From Euzebya pacifica (GTDB taxonomy: Bacteria; Actinomycetota; Nitriliruptoria; Euzebyales; Euzebyaceae): DNA of 64,000 nucleotides. The stretch covers positions 4,035,910-4,099,909 of the forward strand of contig NZ_CP031165.1 in NCBI RefSeq assembly GCF_003344865.1. Reading direction: 5' to 3'. The notes under the pieces were generated by a model, which worked only from the letters and a program-made list of their open reading frames with translations, ran no database searches and was not told the origin of the DNA. Positions 16,914-24,308 of the stretch are shown here, one piece after another; within the stretch, counting starts at the first letter, position 1; the number at the start of each line of letters is the position of its first letter. The translations under genes and the position numbers were made by a program.

Positions 16914-18201
16914 CCACCCCCTCCGGCGGGTAGTAGAGGGTGCCGTCCTCGTCTCGCACGTAGCCCGCCGCGTCGAGTTCGGCCATCGCAGCCGCCGGAT
17001 CGGTTTCGTAGGCGTCCAACGCCTCGTTGTGCCACTGACTCAGCACGGGCGGGATGAAGGATCCAGCGGGTGCGCCGTACCCGGCAACGATGACGTCGAT
17101 GATGTCCTGGGTAGGAACCAGCAACGACAGGGCCGTGCGGAAGTGCAGGTCGTCGAAGGGGGCGTGACGCATGTTGAAGTGCAGTCCGCGCCACCCGTGG
17201 CTCTCGGTCTGGACGACCTCGACGCCTTCCTGGTCCAGCAGCGTCTCGAAGTTCACGGCGTTCTGGACATCGTCCAGCAGGTCGATCTCGCCCGTGCCGA
17301 GTGCGCCGATGCCGGCGTCGAAGCTGCCGAGGACGACCAGCTGCAAGGCGCTCACCACGGGCGAGCTGAAGTGGTCGGTGTTGGCCGAGAAAGTGACGGA
17401 GGACCCGATGGATCGGGCGTCGAGACTGAAGGGCCCGGAGCCCACCGCCGCCTCGTTGACGAAGTCCGTCGGGTTGTCGATGGACGACCAGATGTGTTCG
17501 GGCAGGACCGGCACGGTGGCCAGTGCCACGGCCGGGAATGCCGCGGACGGTTCGTGGAGGACGATCTCGACCGTGTGTTCGTCCAGTGCCGTGGCCGACT
17601 CCATGGCGGTCAACCGCGAGCTGTAGGCGGGTGACTGGGTGTCCACCACGTACTGCAGCGAGAAGGCCACGTCATCGGCGGTGACGGGTTCGCCGTCGTG
17701 GAAGGTCATTCCCTCGCGGATCCGGACCGTCAGGACCCTTCCGTCAGTCGTGACCTCTTCTGCAGCCCAGGGCATCAGCTCGCCGTCACGTCCGATTCGC
17801 ATCAGCGGGTCGTAGATGAGGGAGAGGGGCAGCTGTGCCTCGAGGGTGTCCAGCAGCGTGGGGTTGAGCGTTGGCGGCTCGAAGGTCGTGCCGACGATGA
17901 GGGTGTCGCGGTCGGTCAGCGGCTCGGCCTCAACGGCGTTCCACACGTTGAACAGGGGGTTGCCGACGGCGGGTTCGATGCCGCTCCAGGAGTCGGACCG
18001 GTACGCGGCGCCGACCACGGGATAGAAGATCGGTCTGATCGGTACCTGTTCGTAGACCAGCGCCTGGGCGGCCTGCACTGCCTCCCGGCGGGCCGCGGTG
18101 TCGTCGGTCGCTGCCTGCGCTTCGTAGAGGAGGTCGTATTCGTCGTTTCGGAAGCCCGAGACGTTGGCCCCGTCGTCACCAGCAGCCGAAGAGACCAGCC
18201 G

Positions 18202-18209
18202 GGCCATCA
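18202..18209. repeat. 8-bp target-site duplication, left copy
   Basis: GGCCATCA, identical to 19609-19616 and directly abutting the left end of the insertion element. IS256-family elements generate 8-9 bp duplications. Confidence 0.85.
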
Positions 18210-19608
18210 GGCTGAGTCCCGTGGGGTGGTGGAAGTAGAAGGTCACCGTTCGTGAAGTTGTTGGCAGGCTATGCCGCGGTGGTGGTGGCTGTCACCTCGA
18301 TGGTGGTGTCGGCGGCGATGGTCTTCATGGATTCCTCGGAGAAGTAGCTGCGTTCGGCGACTTGCCATTCGTCGTGCTGCTCGAGCAGGACGGCGCCGAT
18401 GAGGCGGATGATGGAGTTGTCGTCGGGGAAGATGCCCACCACGTTGGACCGGCGCTTGATCTCTTTGTTGACCCGTTCCAGCGGGTTGGTTGACCACACC
18501 CTGCGCCAGTGGGTCCTGGGGAACGCCGCGAACGCGGTGAGATCGGGTTCGGCGTCAAGCAGCATCTGGGCCGCGGCGGGGAACCGGTCGGTGAGCATGT
18601 CGGCGACGGCGCGGAGCTGGGCGGTGACGGCGGCCTGGTCGGGCTGGGCGTAGATGGTGCGGATCATGGCGGTGACCATCTCGCCGTGGGCCTTGCCGAC
18701 CCGGGCCAGGACGTTGCGGTTGAAGTGGACCCGACAACGCTGCCACGCCGCGCCCTGCAGGTGTCGGCGGATGGCGGCCTTCAACCCTTCGTGGGCGTCG
18801 GAGATGACCAGCTGCACACCACCGAGTCCGCGGGTCTTCAAGCTCTTGAGGAAGGCGCCCCAGAACGCTTCGTCCTCGCTGTCGCCCACGTCCAGCCCGA
18901 GGACTTCGCGGGTGCCGTCAGCGGCGACGCCGAACGCCACGACGATGGCGCGCGACACCACGTGGCGGCCGACGCGGCCCTTGACGTAGGTGGCGTCGCA
19001 GAACACGTAGGGGAAGTCGGTGTGGGCCAGGGTGCGGGCTCGGAACGCCTCGACGTGCCCGTCGATCTCCTTGCAGATCCGCGACACCGTCGATTTCGAC
19101 ACGCCCGAGTCCACGCCGAGTGCCTTGACGAGGTCGTCGACCTTGCGGGTGGAGGTGCCCTTGACGTAGGCGGTCATGATCACCGCCCACAGGGCCTGAT
19201 CGACCCGGCGGCGCGGCTCCAGCAGCGACGGGTAGAAGTTGCCGGCCCGAACCTTGGGGATCGCAAGCTCCACATCACCAGCCGGTGTCGACAGGGTCCG
19301 GGGTGGCCGGTGGCCGTTGCGCTGCCCCGTCCGGTCATCGGTGCGCTCGTGCAACGCCGCCCCGATTGAGGCGGTCAGCTCTTCCTCGATCAGTGTCTGC
19401 AACGCGTTCTGGAGCAGATCGCGAAACAGGCTGCGGTGCTCCTCGGTCAGCAGGTTCGTCGCAGCGTCGGTCAGCAGGTCATTATCAATGTCGGCCATCG
19501 TGTGGCCCCTTTCGAGAGATCCGTGGAAAGACCTCACGAACAGTCACACGGTGGCCAACACCGTCTGGGGAACCAACTCCGACTTACACCTGTTGCCGGG
19601 ACTCAAAC
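18210..19608 (-). mobile_element. IS256-family insertion sequence (1,399 bp)
   Basis: The element is bounded by imperfect terminal inverted repeats: over 32 aligned bases about 21 match, including a shared TGAGTCCCG and AAGT with a G-rich middle. It is flanked by the 8-bp duplication GGCCATCA. It carries one transposase gene on the minus strand. A second, internal 17-bp inverted repeat (18242-18258 and 19531-19547, 14 of 17 matching, around GTTCGTGA) may be a subterminal transposase site. It disrupts the binding-protein gene. Near-perfect ends and an intact transposase suggest a fairly recent insertion. Confidence 0.88.
18269..19498 (-). CDS. IS256-family transposase
   Basis: DDE transposase (409 aa). 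The catalytic triad is visible: Asp in 'FPYVFCDATYVKGRVG', Asp in 'VQLVISDAHEGLKAAI' and Glu in 'NPLERVNKEIKRRSNVVGIF', with the family's 'WQRCRVHFNRNVL' C/H region between them. Length matches intact family members (about 400 aa). ATG at 19498 follows AAAGGGG. The coding frame is uninterrupted, so the enzyme is probably active. Confidence 0.95.
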   Translation of the reverse strand: MADIDNDLLTDAATNLLTEEHRSLFRDLLQNALQTLIEEELTASIGAALHERTDDRTGQRNGHRPPRTLSTPAGDVELAIPKVRAGNFYPSLLEPRRRVDQALWAVIMTAYVKGTSTRKVDDLVKALGVDSGVSKSTVSRICKEIDGHVEAFRARTLAHTDFPYVFCDATYVKGRVGRHVVSRAIVVAFGVAADGTREVLGLDVGDSEDEAFWGAFLKSLKTRGLGGVQLVISDAHEGLKAAIRRHLQGAAWQRCRVHFNRNVLARVGKAHGEMVTAMIRTIYAQPDQAAVTAQLRAVADMLTDRFPAAAQMLLDAEPDLTAFAAFPRTHWRRVWSTNPLERVNKEIKRRSNVVGIFPDDNSIIRLIGAVLLEQHDEWQVAERSYFSEESMKTIAADTTIEVTATTTAA

Positions 19609-19616
19609 GGCCATCA
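19609..19616. repeat. 8-bp target-site duplication, right copy
   Basis: GGCCATCA, abutting the right terminal repeat of the insertion element and identical to 18202-18209. Reading the host gene across one copy restores the frame. Confidence 0.85.
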
Positions 19617-20141
19617 TGTTTTCGGGGTCCAGGCGGTCGGTCGTCGGGCCGTAGGAGACGAAGTAGACGTCGTAGTCCTTGCCGGTGAAGGTTCGCTCGG
19701 CAAGCACCGCGGCGTCGACCGGCAACAACTCGGCCTCGATGCCTGCGGTGTTCCACGCCTCCACGATGAGGCGTGAGGACTCGAAGCGGTCGGGGTCGTC
19801 CGCGGCGGTTTTGGTGATCAGCACGACCGGTGGGACCGGGACGAGCCCGTCGGTGTCGTCGACGGTCGCTGGTCCGTCCGTCGCGAGCGAAGCGGCAGAT
19901 CCGTCGCCGTCGCCCGACTGTGAGCTGGAGCATGCCGCAAGAAGGCTCAGCACGACCACCAGGACCAGCAGGTGCGGCATGGCCTTGGGCATTCGAGCAC
20001 GGTGCGGGCGTGCACGGGAGGGTGCAGGGCGCGGTTGGTTCGTCATCGTTCGTCCTCCTCGAGGTGCGAAAATGGGACAGGTCGGCTCTGCCACTCCGAC
20101 GGAGTGGTGTATTCGGGCCCTCGGCAGGGCTGCGCGGACAG

Positions 20142-20498
20142 TCAGTCGGGAGCGGTTGGCGACCCGATGTGGCCGGTGTGGAAGACCGCTTCCTTGACCA
20201 ACGAACCGAGGTGGCCGTCGGCAAGGGAGTAGAAGACCGACGTGCCTTCACGCCGATGTGTGACGAGTTGCCCCAGCCTGAGCTTGCTGAGGTGACGCGA
20301 CACCGTGGACGGCGGTGACTGCACCGTCTCGGCAAGGTCGCTCACCGAGCGCTCGCCCTCCAGGAGCGCCCACAGGATGCGGAAGCGGACACCGTCCGCC
20401 ACCAGCTTCAACGTCTCGACCGCTTGGTCGATTCGTCGTGCCTCAGGGAGGACGTTCGTCGGGGTCACCGACGCCTGCGATTCTTTCCGTGTCTTCAC
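20142..20498 (-). CDS. ArsR/SmtB-family metal-sensing repressor (CzrA/NmtR-like)
   Basis: Winged-helix repressor (118 aa). The recognition helix region is 'SVSDLAETVQSPPSTVSRHL', followed by the wing 'RREGTSVFYSLAD'. The last helix has 'DGHLGSLVKEAVFHTGH', giving D-x-H-x10-H-x2-H with exactly the spacing of the alpha-5 zinc/cobalt site of CzrA/SmtB. No alpha-3 Cys pair is present, so arsenite or cadmium sensing is unlikely. It lies upstream of, and co-directional with, the binding-protein operon that ends in a CDF exporter, and is probably its regulator. Metal identity (Zn, Co or Ni) cannot be settled from sequence. Confidence 0.88.
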   Translation of the reverse strand: MKTRKESQASVTPTNVLPEARRIDQAVETLKLVADGVRFRILWALLEGERSVSDLAETVQSPPSTVSRHLSKLRLGQLVTHRREGTSVFYSLADGHLGSLVKEAVFHTGHIGSPTAPD

Positions 20499-20555
20499 AT
20501 AAGCGAAGATACAGAGGTATGGGGGGGAGTCAAGACCCTTTTCGTGACGGTCTCG

Positions 20556-21002
20556 TTACGCCTTGCTCGGCAGCTCGCCGGTCAGGACCTCGCGCATGTC
20601 GTCGGGGATGGGTGCGGCCCGGCGGTCGTCGCCCAGGTGGACCATGACGTTGATGGCCGTGGTCTTGCACGCGCCCTCGTGGAACACGCCGGTGGCGATG
20701 CGGAACGACGACGTGCCGACGCCGACGATGCGGGCCCCGATGTCGACGTGGCTGGGCCAGTAGAGGTCCTCGCGGAAGTCGACCTCCAGGCGGACGAACA
20801 TGATGCGGCCGAACGGCACCTCCACCCGACCCGACAGCTCCATGGCGTAGGCGATCCGGCCGGTCTCGATCAGGGCCGTGTGACCGACGTTGTTGACGTG
20901 GCCCACCATGTCGGTGTCGGAGAAGCGGACCCGTTCGGTGGTGAACCAGTCGTAGAAGGCCGGGTCGGTCAGGTCGTGGTCGGTCGCGTCGTTCGCAGGC
21001 AT
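20556..21002 (-). CDS. Hotdog-fold acyl-CoA thioesterase (4HBT family)
   Basis: Small cytoplasmic thioesterase (148 aa). 'VRFSDTDMVGHVNNVGH' holds the family's catalytic Asp and DxxGHVNN signature near the N-terminus; 'RLEVDFREDLYWPSHVDIGA' is the central helix/strand region. The ATG at 21002 has GAGG five bases upstream; the ATG at 21011 sits directly on that site and is less likely. It is not linked functionally to its neighbours. Substrate unknown. Confidence 0.88.
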   Translation of the reverse strand: MPANDATDHDLTDPAFYDWFTTERVRFSDTDMVGHVNNVGHTALIETGRIAYAMELSGRVEVPFGRIMFVRLEVDFREDLYWPSHVDIGARIVGVGTSSFRIATGVFHEGACKTTAINVMVHLGDDRRAAPIPDDMREVLTGELPSKA

Positions 21003-21093
21003 GGCAGGCATCCTCGCTGATCGTCTGCGTTGACGACGAGTCGTGTGCGCAACGTCCCACACTTGGCCGTTTCGTGGTCGTAGCGTTTCGTTC

Positions 21094-22215
21094 GTGCATC
21101 GAGACTTCCCCCTCGTCGGTGCCGTTGTTCTGCTGATCGTCCTGCCGCTCGTTCTGCTGAACGTGTCGCATGCGTCAGCTGCACCGGACCGCAATGCTGT
21201 CCTGGATCTGGCGTTTCCTGTCGCCGGGTCATCCACCTACGACGACACCTACACCGCCAATCGTGACGGCGGTGATCGGCGTCATCAGGCAACCGACATC
21301 TTCGGCGTGAAGGGCCAAGCGGTCCACGCCGTGGTGTCGGGCGAGATCTGCTTCGCGCCGGGTATCGACGAACCCATGCCCGGCTACGGCTACATGCTGC
21401 GGATCTGCCGAGATGGGGTCACGTACTCCTACATCCATCTCAACAACGACACGCCCGGGACCGACGACGGCCAGGGCGGCCACGAACGGGCGTATGCCCC
21501 GGGGATCCGGGTCGGCGTCCAGGTGACCCGCGGTCAGCTGATCGGCTGGCTGGGTGACTCGGGCAACGCCGAGGACACGCCGCCGCACCTGCACTTCTCC
21601 ATCTTCGACACCGCGTTCGAGGATCCCGAGCTGGAGCGGGCGCCGTGGCGTCAGCACTACCGCAACCCCTATCCGAGCCTCGTGGCTGCAGAAGCGCGCG
21701 GTGAGGTCCCGGGGGCCACGTCAGGGGCGATCCGCCTGGGCCATCGTGGTGAGGCGGTCCAGGCGTGGCAGGAGGCGCTTAACCGTGCGCTCGATGCAGG
21801 CCTCGGGACCGACGGGGTCTTTGGCCCGGCCACCGATGCGGCCACCCGGGCGTTCCAGGAGGCACGAGGGTTGGAGGTCGACGGCATCGTCGGCCCGGCG
21901 ACGCTGGCGGCCATCGAGACCGTGACGGGCACGCCGGTGGCGGCGGCTGGTGATGATCCGCAGCAGGTGTCGGACGGGACGTTCCCCGGCCGGTTGTTGC
22001 GCCTGACCGACCCGATGCTCCGCGGCGAGGACGTCCGCGAGTGGCAGGCCCGCATGCGCGAGCGTGGCTGGCGCGGTGCGGACGGCGCACCGCTGGAGGT
22101 CGACGGCTGGTTCGGGCCCGACTCCGATCGTGCCGCCCGGCTGTTCCAGGAGGAGAAGGGCCTGACCGTCGACGGCGTTATCGGCCCGTCCACCTGGGCT
22201 GCGACGTTCGACTGA
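21094..22215 (+). CDS. Secreted M23 (LytM) peptidase with two peptidoglycan-binding repeats
   Basis: Exported protein (about 373 aa from GTG 21094, chosen because it places the signal sequence 'LVGAVVLLIVLPLVLLNVSHASA' at the start; a GTG at 21043 is possible). The M23 domain has the zinc motif HxxxD in 'RRHQATDIFGVKG' and HxH in 'PHLHFSIFD', so it keeps the metal ligands of an active endopeptidase. Two C-terminal PG_binding_1 units follow ('IRLGHRGEAVQAWQEALNRA' and 'RGEDVREWQARMRERG', each ending 'TVDGVIGPSTW' or similar). It would cleave peptidoglycan cross-bridges outside the cell. Confidence 0.9.
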   Translation: MHRDFPLVGAVVLLIVLPLVLLNVSHASAAPDRNAVLDLAFPVAGSSTYDDTYTANRDGGDRRHQATDIFGVKGQAVHAVVSGEICFAPGIDEPMPGYGYMLRICRDGVTYSYIHLNNDTPGTDDGQGGHERAYAPGIRVGVQVTRGQLIGWLGDSGNAEDTPPHLHFSIFDTAFEDPELERAPWRQHYRNPYPSLVAAEARGEVPGATSGAIRLGHRGEAVQAWQEALNRALDAGLGTDGVFGPATDAATRAFQEARGLEVDGIVGPATLAAIETVTGTPVAAAGDDPQQVSDGTFPGRLLRLTDPMLRGEDVREWQARMRERGWRGADGAPLEVDGWFGPDSDRAARLFQEEKGLTVDGVIGPSTWAATFD

Positions 22216-22221
22216 ACTCGC

Positions 22222-22254
22222 GTTGCCGCCCGTCCATCCGAAGCGGGCGGCAAC
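22222..22254. terminator. Bidirectional terminator between convergent genes
   Basis: A perfect 11-bp stem (GTTGCCGCCCG at 22222-22232 and its complement at 22244-22254) with an 11-nt loop fills the gap between the convergent M23 peptidase and dehydratase genes. Confidence 0.8.
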
Positions 22255-22257
22255 CGG

Positions 22258-24171
22258 TCAGGCGGTGACGTCGACCGTCTCGCTGATGTCGGACAGGACC
22301 AGGTCCGGTCGCCCCTCCGTTGGGGTCTCGAACTCGGGCACCAGCCGGCGCAGATAGCGCAGCACCAGCGCTTGGTCGAAGGGGACGCCCTCGAGCTGGG
22401 CCGCGAGGTCGGCAGCCGGGATCTCCCCGGCGGTCTGCCACCGGTAGATCTTGGGGTGCTCAGTCGACAGCGCCCGTTCGGAGGACAGCCCGAGCTCCTC
22501 GTAGAGCTTCTCCCCCGGACGCAGCCCGACGTACTCGATGTCGATGTCCTGCCCCAGTCGGAGGCCCGACAACCGGATCAGGTCCTCGGCGAGCTGGGTG
22601 ATCTTGATCTGCTCACCCATGTCGAGGACGAAGATGTCCCCGCTGGTGCCCATGACCGCCGTCTGCAGCACGAGCTGGACGGCCTCGGGGATGGTCATGA
22701 AGTAGCGACGGACCTCGGGGTGGGTCACCGTGATCGGGCCGCCCATGTCGATCTGGCGCCGGAACAGCGGCACGACGCTGCCGGAGGACCCGAGCACGTT
22801 GCCGAACCGCACGGCGGAGTAGGGACGGCCGATCTCGGCGGCCTTTGCCACCACGTAGCGTTCGGCGGCCCGCTTGGTGGCGCCCATGACCGAGGTCGGG
22901 TTGACCGCCTTGTCGGTGGAGATCAGGACGAAGCGGTCCACGCCACCGTCGGCGCACGCGTCGACGAGCGTCCGGGTCCCGACGACGTTGTTCTTGAACG
23001 CCTCGACCGGGTTGGCCTCCATCATCGGGACGTGCTTGTGGGCGGCCGCGTGCACCACGAGGTCCGGCCGGTGGGTGGTGATGACTTCCCGGATTCGCTG
23101 CCGGTCGACGACATCGGCGATGGCGCAGACCAGCTCCGTCGTCCCCGCCTCGGGCACCAGCTCCATCTCGATCTGGTACAGCGCGTTCTCGGCCTGCTCG
23201 ACCATGACCAGCGTCGAGGGCCGACGGGCGAGGAGCTGTCGGCAGAGCTCCGAGCCGATGCTGCCGCCCGCACCGGTGACCATGACCACCCGACCGGCCA
23301 CGAGCCGGTCGAGGCCTGCGAGGTCGGTCGCGACGGGGTCGCGGTGCAGCAGGTCCTCGAGCTCGATGGCGCGTGGACGCAGCTCCATGCTGCCGGCCAC
23401 GACCTGGGCGAGACCGGCGACCTTCCTGACCTCGATGCCGGCGGTTGCGGCCATCTCACCCAGCTGCCTCACGAGGTCGGCCGGTGGGGTCTGGATGCAG
23501 ATCAGCAGCTGCTCGGGTTCGTGGGTGGCGATGAGCTCGGGCAGGTCGTCGACGCCTCCGAGCACGTCGAGGTTGTGGATCCGCTGCCCCTGCTTGTTTG
23601 GGTCGTCGTCGACGAACCCGACGGGGTCCAGGCCCAGGTCGGGCCGAAGGCGCAGCTGTCGCGCAACAGCCACACCGGCTTCACCGGCGCCGACGAGGAT
23701 CGTCCGGGTGGCCGGCTCGCCGGTGGCCTTGCGGATCTCTGCGGACTCCGACAGTGACCTCCGGACGGCACGGGCCCCGCCGACGGCCACGAGGGACGTG
23801 AAGAAGTTGATCGCGGTGACGCCCAAGGGGATGGACGTCAGCTGACCGAGGATGCCTGGCAGGTCGAGCGAGGGACCCAGGAGCCGCAGGACCGCCAGGG
23901 TGGCCGACCCGATGTAGAGGGCCCGTACGAGCAATCCGAGGTCGTTGATGGTGACGTACCGCCAGCTGCCCTCGACGACGCGCAGGCGGACCATGAGCAG
24001 GTACTCGAGTCCGACGACGAACACCAGGACCTGCGCGAGCTGGGTGAAGGAGCGGTCGGGGATGTCCCAGTCGAACCTGATCCAGTACGCCACGACCAGC
24101 GCGGCCGCCAGCAGACCCAAGTCCACCGCTCGCCGTACCGCCCGCCGTGCCACCGTTGCTGTTGAGTTCAT
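22258..24171 (-). CDS. Membrane-bound nucleotide-sugar 4,6-dehydratase, FlaA1/CapD/PglF-like
   Basis: Polysaccharide-biosynthesis enzyme (about 637 aa). Four N-terminal membrane helices (about residues 10-120) precede a CoA-binding-like Rossmann domain ('TILVGAGEAGVAVARQL') and the extended SDR domain with NAD motif 'MVTGAGGSIGSELCRQLL', 'ISTDKAVNPTSVMGATKRAA' and 'YSAVRFGNVLGSSGSVVPLF'. This full-length form (WbpM/PglF type) makes UDP-4-keto-6-deoxy-GlcNAc. It could supply the DegT aminotransferase at 40517-41656. It is the last gene of the glycan locus. ATG 24171 is one of three close in-frame starts (24183, 24177, 24171). Confidence 0.92.
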   Translation of the reverse strand: MNSTATVARRAVRRAVDLGLLAAALVVAYWIRFDWDIPDRSFTQLAQVLVFVVGLEYLLMVRLRVVEGSWRYVTINDLGLLVRALYIGSATLAVLRLLGPSLDLPGILGQLTSIPLGVTAINFFTSLVAVGGARAVRRSLSESAEIRKATGEPATRTILVGAGEAGVAVARQLRLRPDLGLDPVGFVDDDPNKQGQRIHNLDVLGGVDDLPELIATHEPEQLLICIQTPPADLVRQLGEMAATAGIEVRKVAGLAQVVAGSMELRPRAIELEDLLHRDPVATDLAGLDRLVAGRVVMVTGAGGSIGSELCRQLLARRPSTLVMVEQAENALYQIEMELVPEAGTTELVCAIADVVDRQRIREVITTHRPDLVVHAAAHKHVPMMEANPVEAFKNNVVGTRTLVDACADGGVDRFVLISTDKAVNPTSVMGATKRAAERYVVAKAAEIGRPYSAVRFGNVLGSSGSVVPLFRRQIDMGGPITVTHPEVRRYFMTIPEAVQLVLQTAVMGTSGDIFVLDMGEQIKITQLAEDLIRLSGLRLGQDIDIEYVGLRPGEKLYEELGLSSERALSTEHPKIYRWQTAGEIPAADLAAQLEGVPFDQALVLRYLRRLVPEFETPTEGRPDLVLSDISETVDVTA

Positions 24172-24236
24172 CGTCACGCCCACCCCTCCGATTCCTGTCC
24201 TGCTGCATCCCGCCGTCCGACTTCCCCCGTCGGACG

Positions 24237-24276
24237 CAACGAGCGCGGTGCGGCTGCTGCCACACCGCGCTCGTTG
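24237..24276. terminator. Strong hairpin between the CWB2 gene and the dehydratase gene
   Basis: A perfect 14-bp stem (CAACGAGCGCGGTG at 24237-24250, complement at 24263-24276) and a 12-nt loop follow the stop of the CWB2 protein gene. It implies that the dehydratase gene has its own promoter or depends on read-through. Confidence 0.8.
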
Positions 24277-24308
24277 GAGTTTCTGTCCTTGCTGTGCTGG
24301 CCCGACTC

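Larger units (their letters stand above)
16885..20046 (-). pseudogene. Family-5 (peptide/nickel) substrate-binding lipoprotein gene, interrupted by an IS256-type element
   Basis: The gene is split into 20046-19609 (146 codons) and 18201-16885 by an insertion at 18210-19608 plus one target-duplication copy. Excising those joins the halves in frame ('DPENMMA' to 'RLVSSAAGDD') into one 584-residue protein. It starts with ATG 20046 (GAGGAGG upstream), has a signal peptide and a lipobox ending at Cys39. Domain order is odd: residues from about 65 to 230 resemble the C-terminal third of SBP_bac_5 ('GFRNDEYDLLYEAQAATDD', 'EQVPIRPIFYPVV'), while the remainder resembles the N-terminal two thirds ('LIVGTTFEPPTLNPTLL', 'MTFHDGEPVTADDVAFSLQ'), ending where that third would normally begin. 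This looks like a circular permutation. As it stands no complete binding protein can be made. Confidence 0.85.

Noticed and set aside
16885-18246. The C-terminal half of the binding protein as an independent gene starting at 18246
   Set aside because: Its first 13 codons come from the end of the insertion element; it has no signal peptide and the frame joins the N-terminal half across the duplication.
18242-19547. The 17-bp GTTCGTGA-type inverted repeat as the ends of the insertion element
   Set aside because: No target duplication borders it, and it would leave unmatched sequence inside the host gene. The outer TGAGTCCCG repeats with GGCCATCA duplication restore the host frame, so this pair is probably subterminal.
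20499-20555. ArsR operator-like palindrome upstream of the regulator
   Set aside because: The region is AT-rich (CATAAGCGAAGATACAGAGG) but contains no convincing inverted repeat of the usual ATGAAC/TGTTCAT type, so no site was called.
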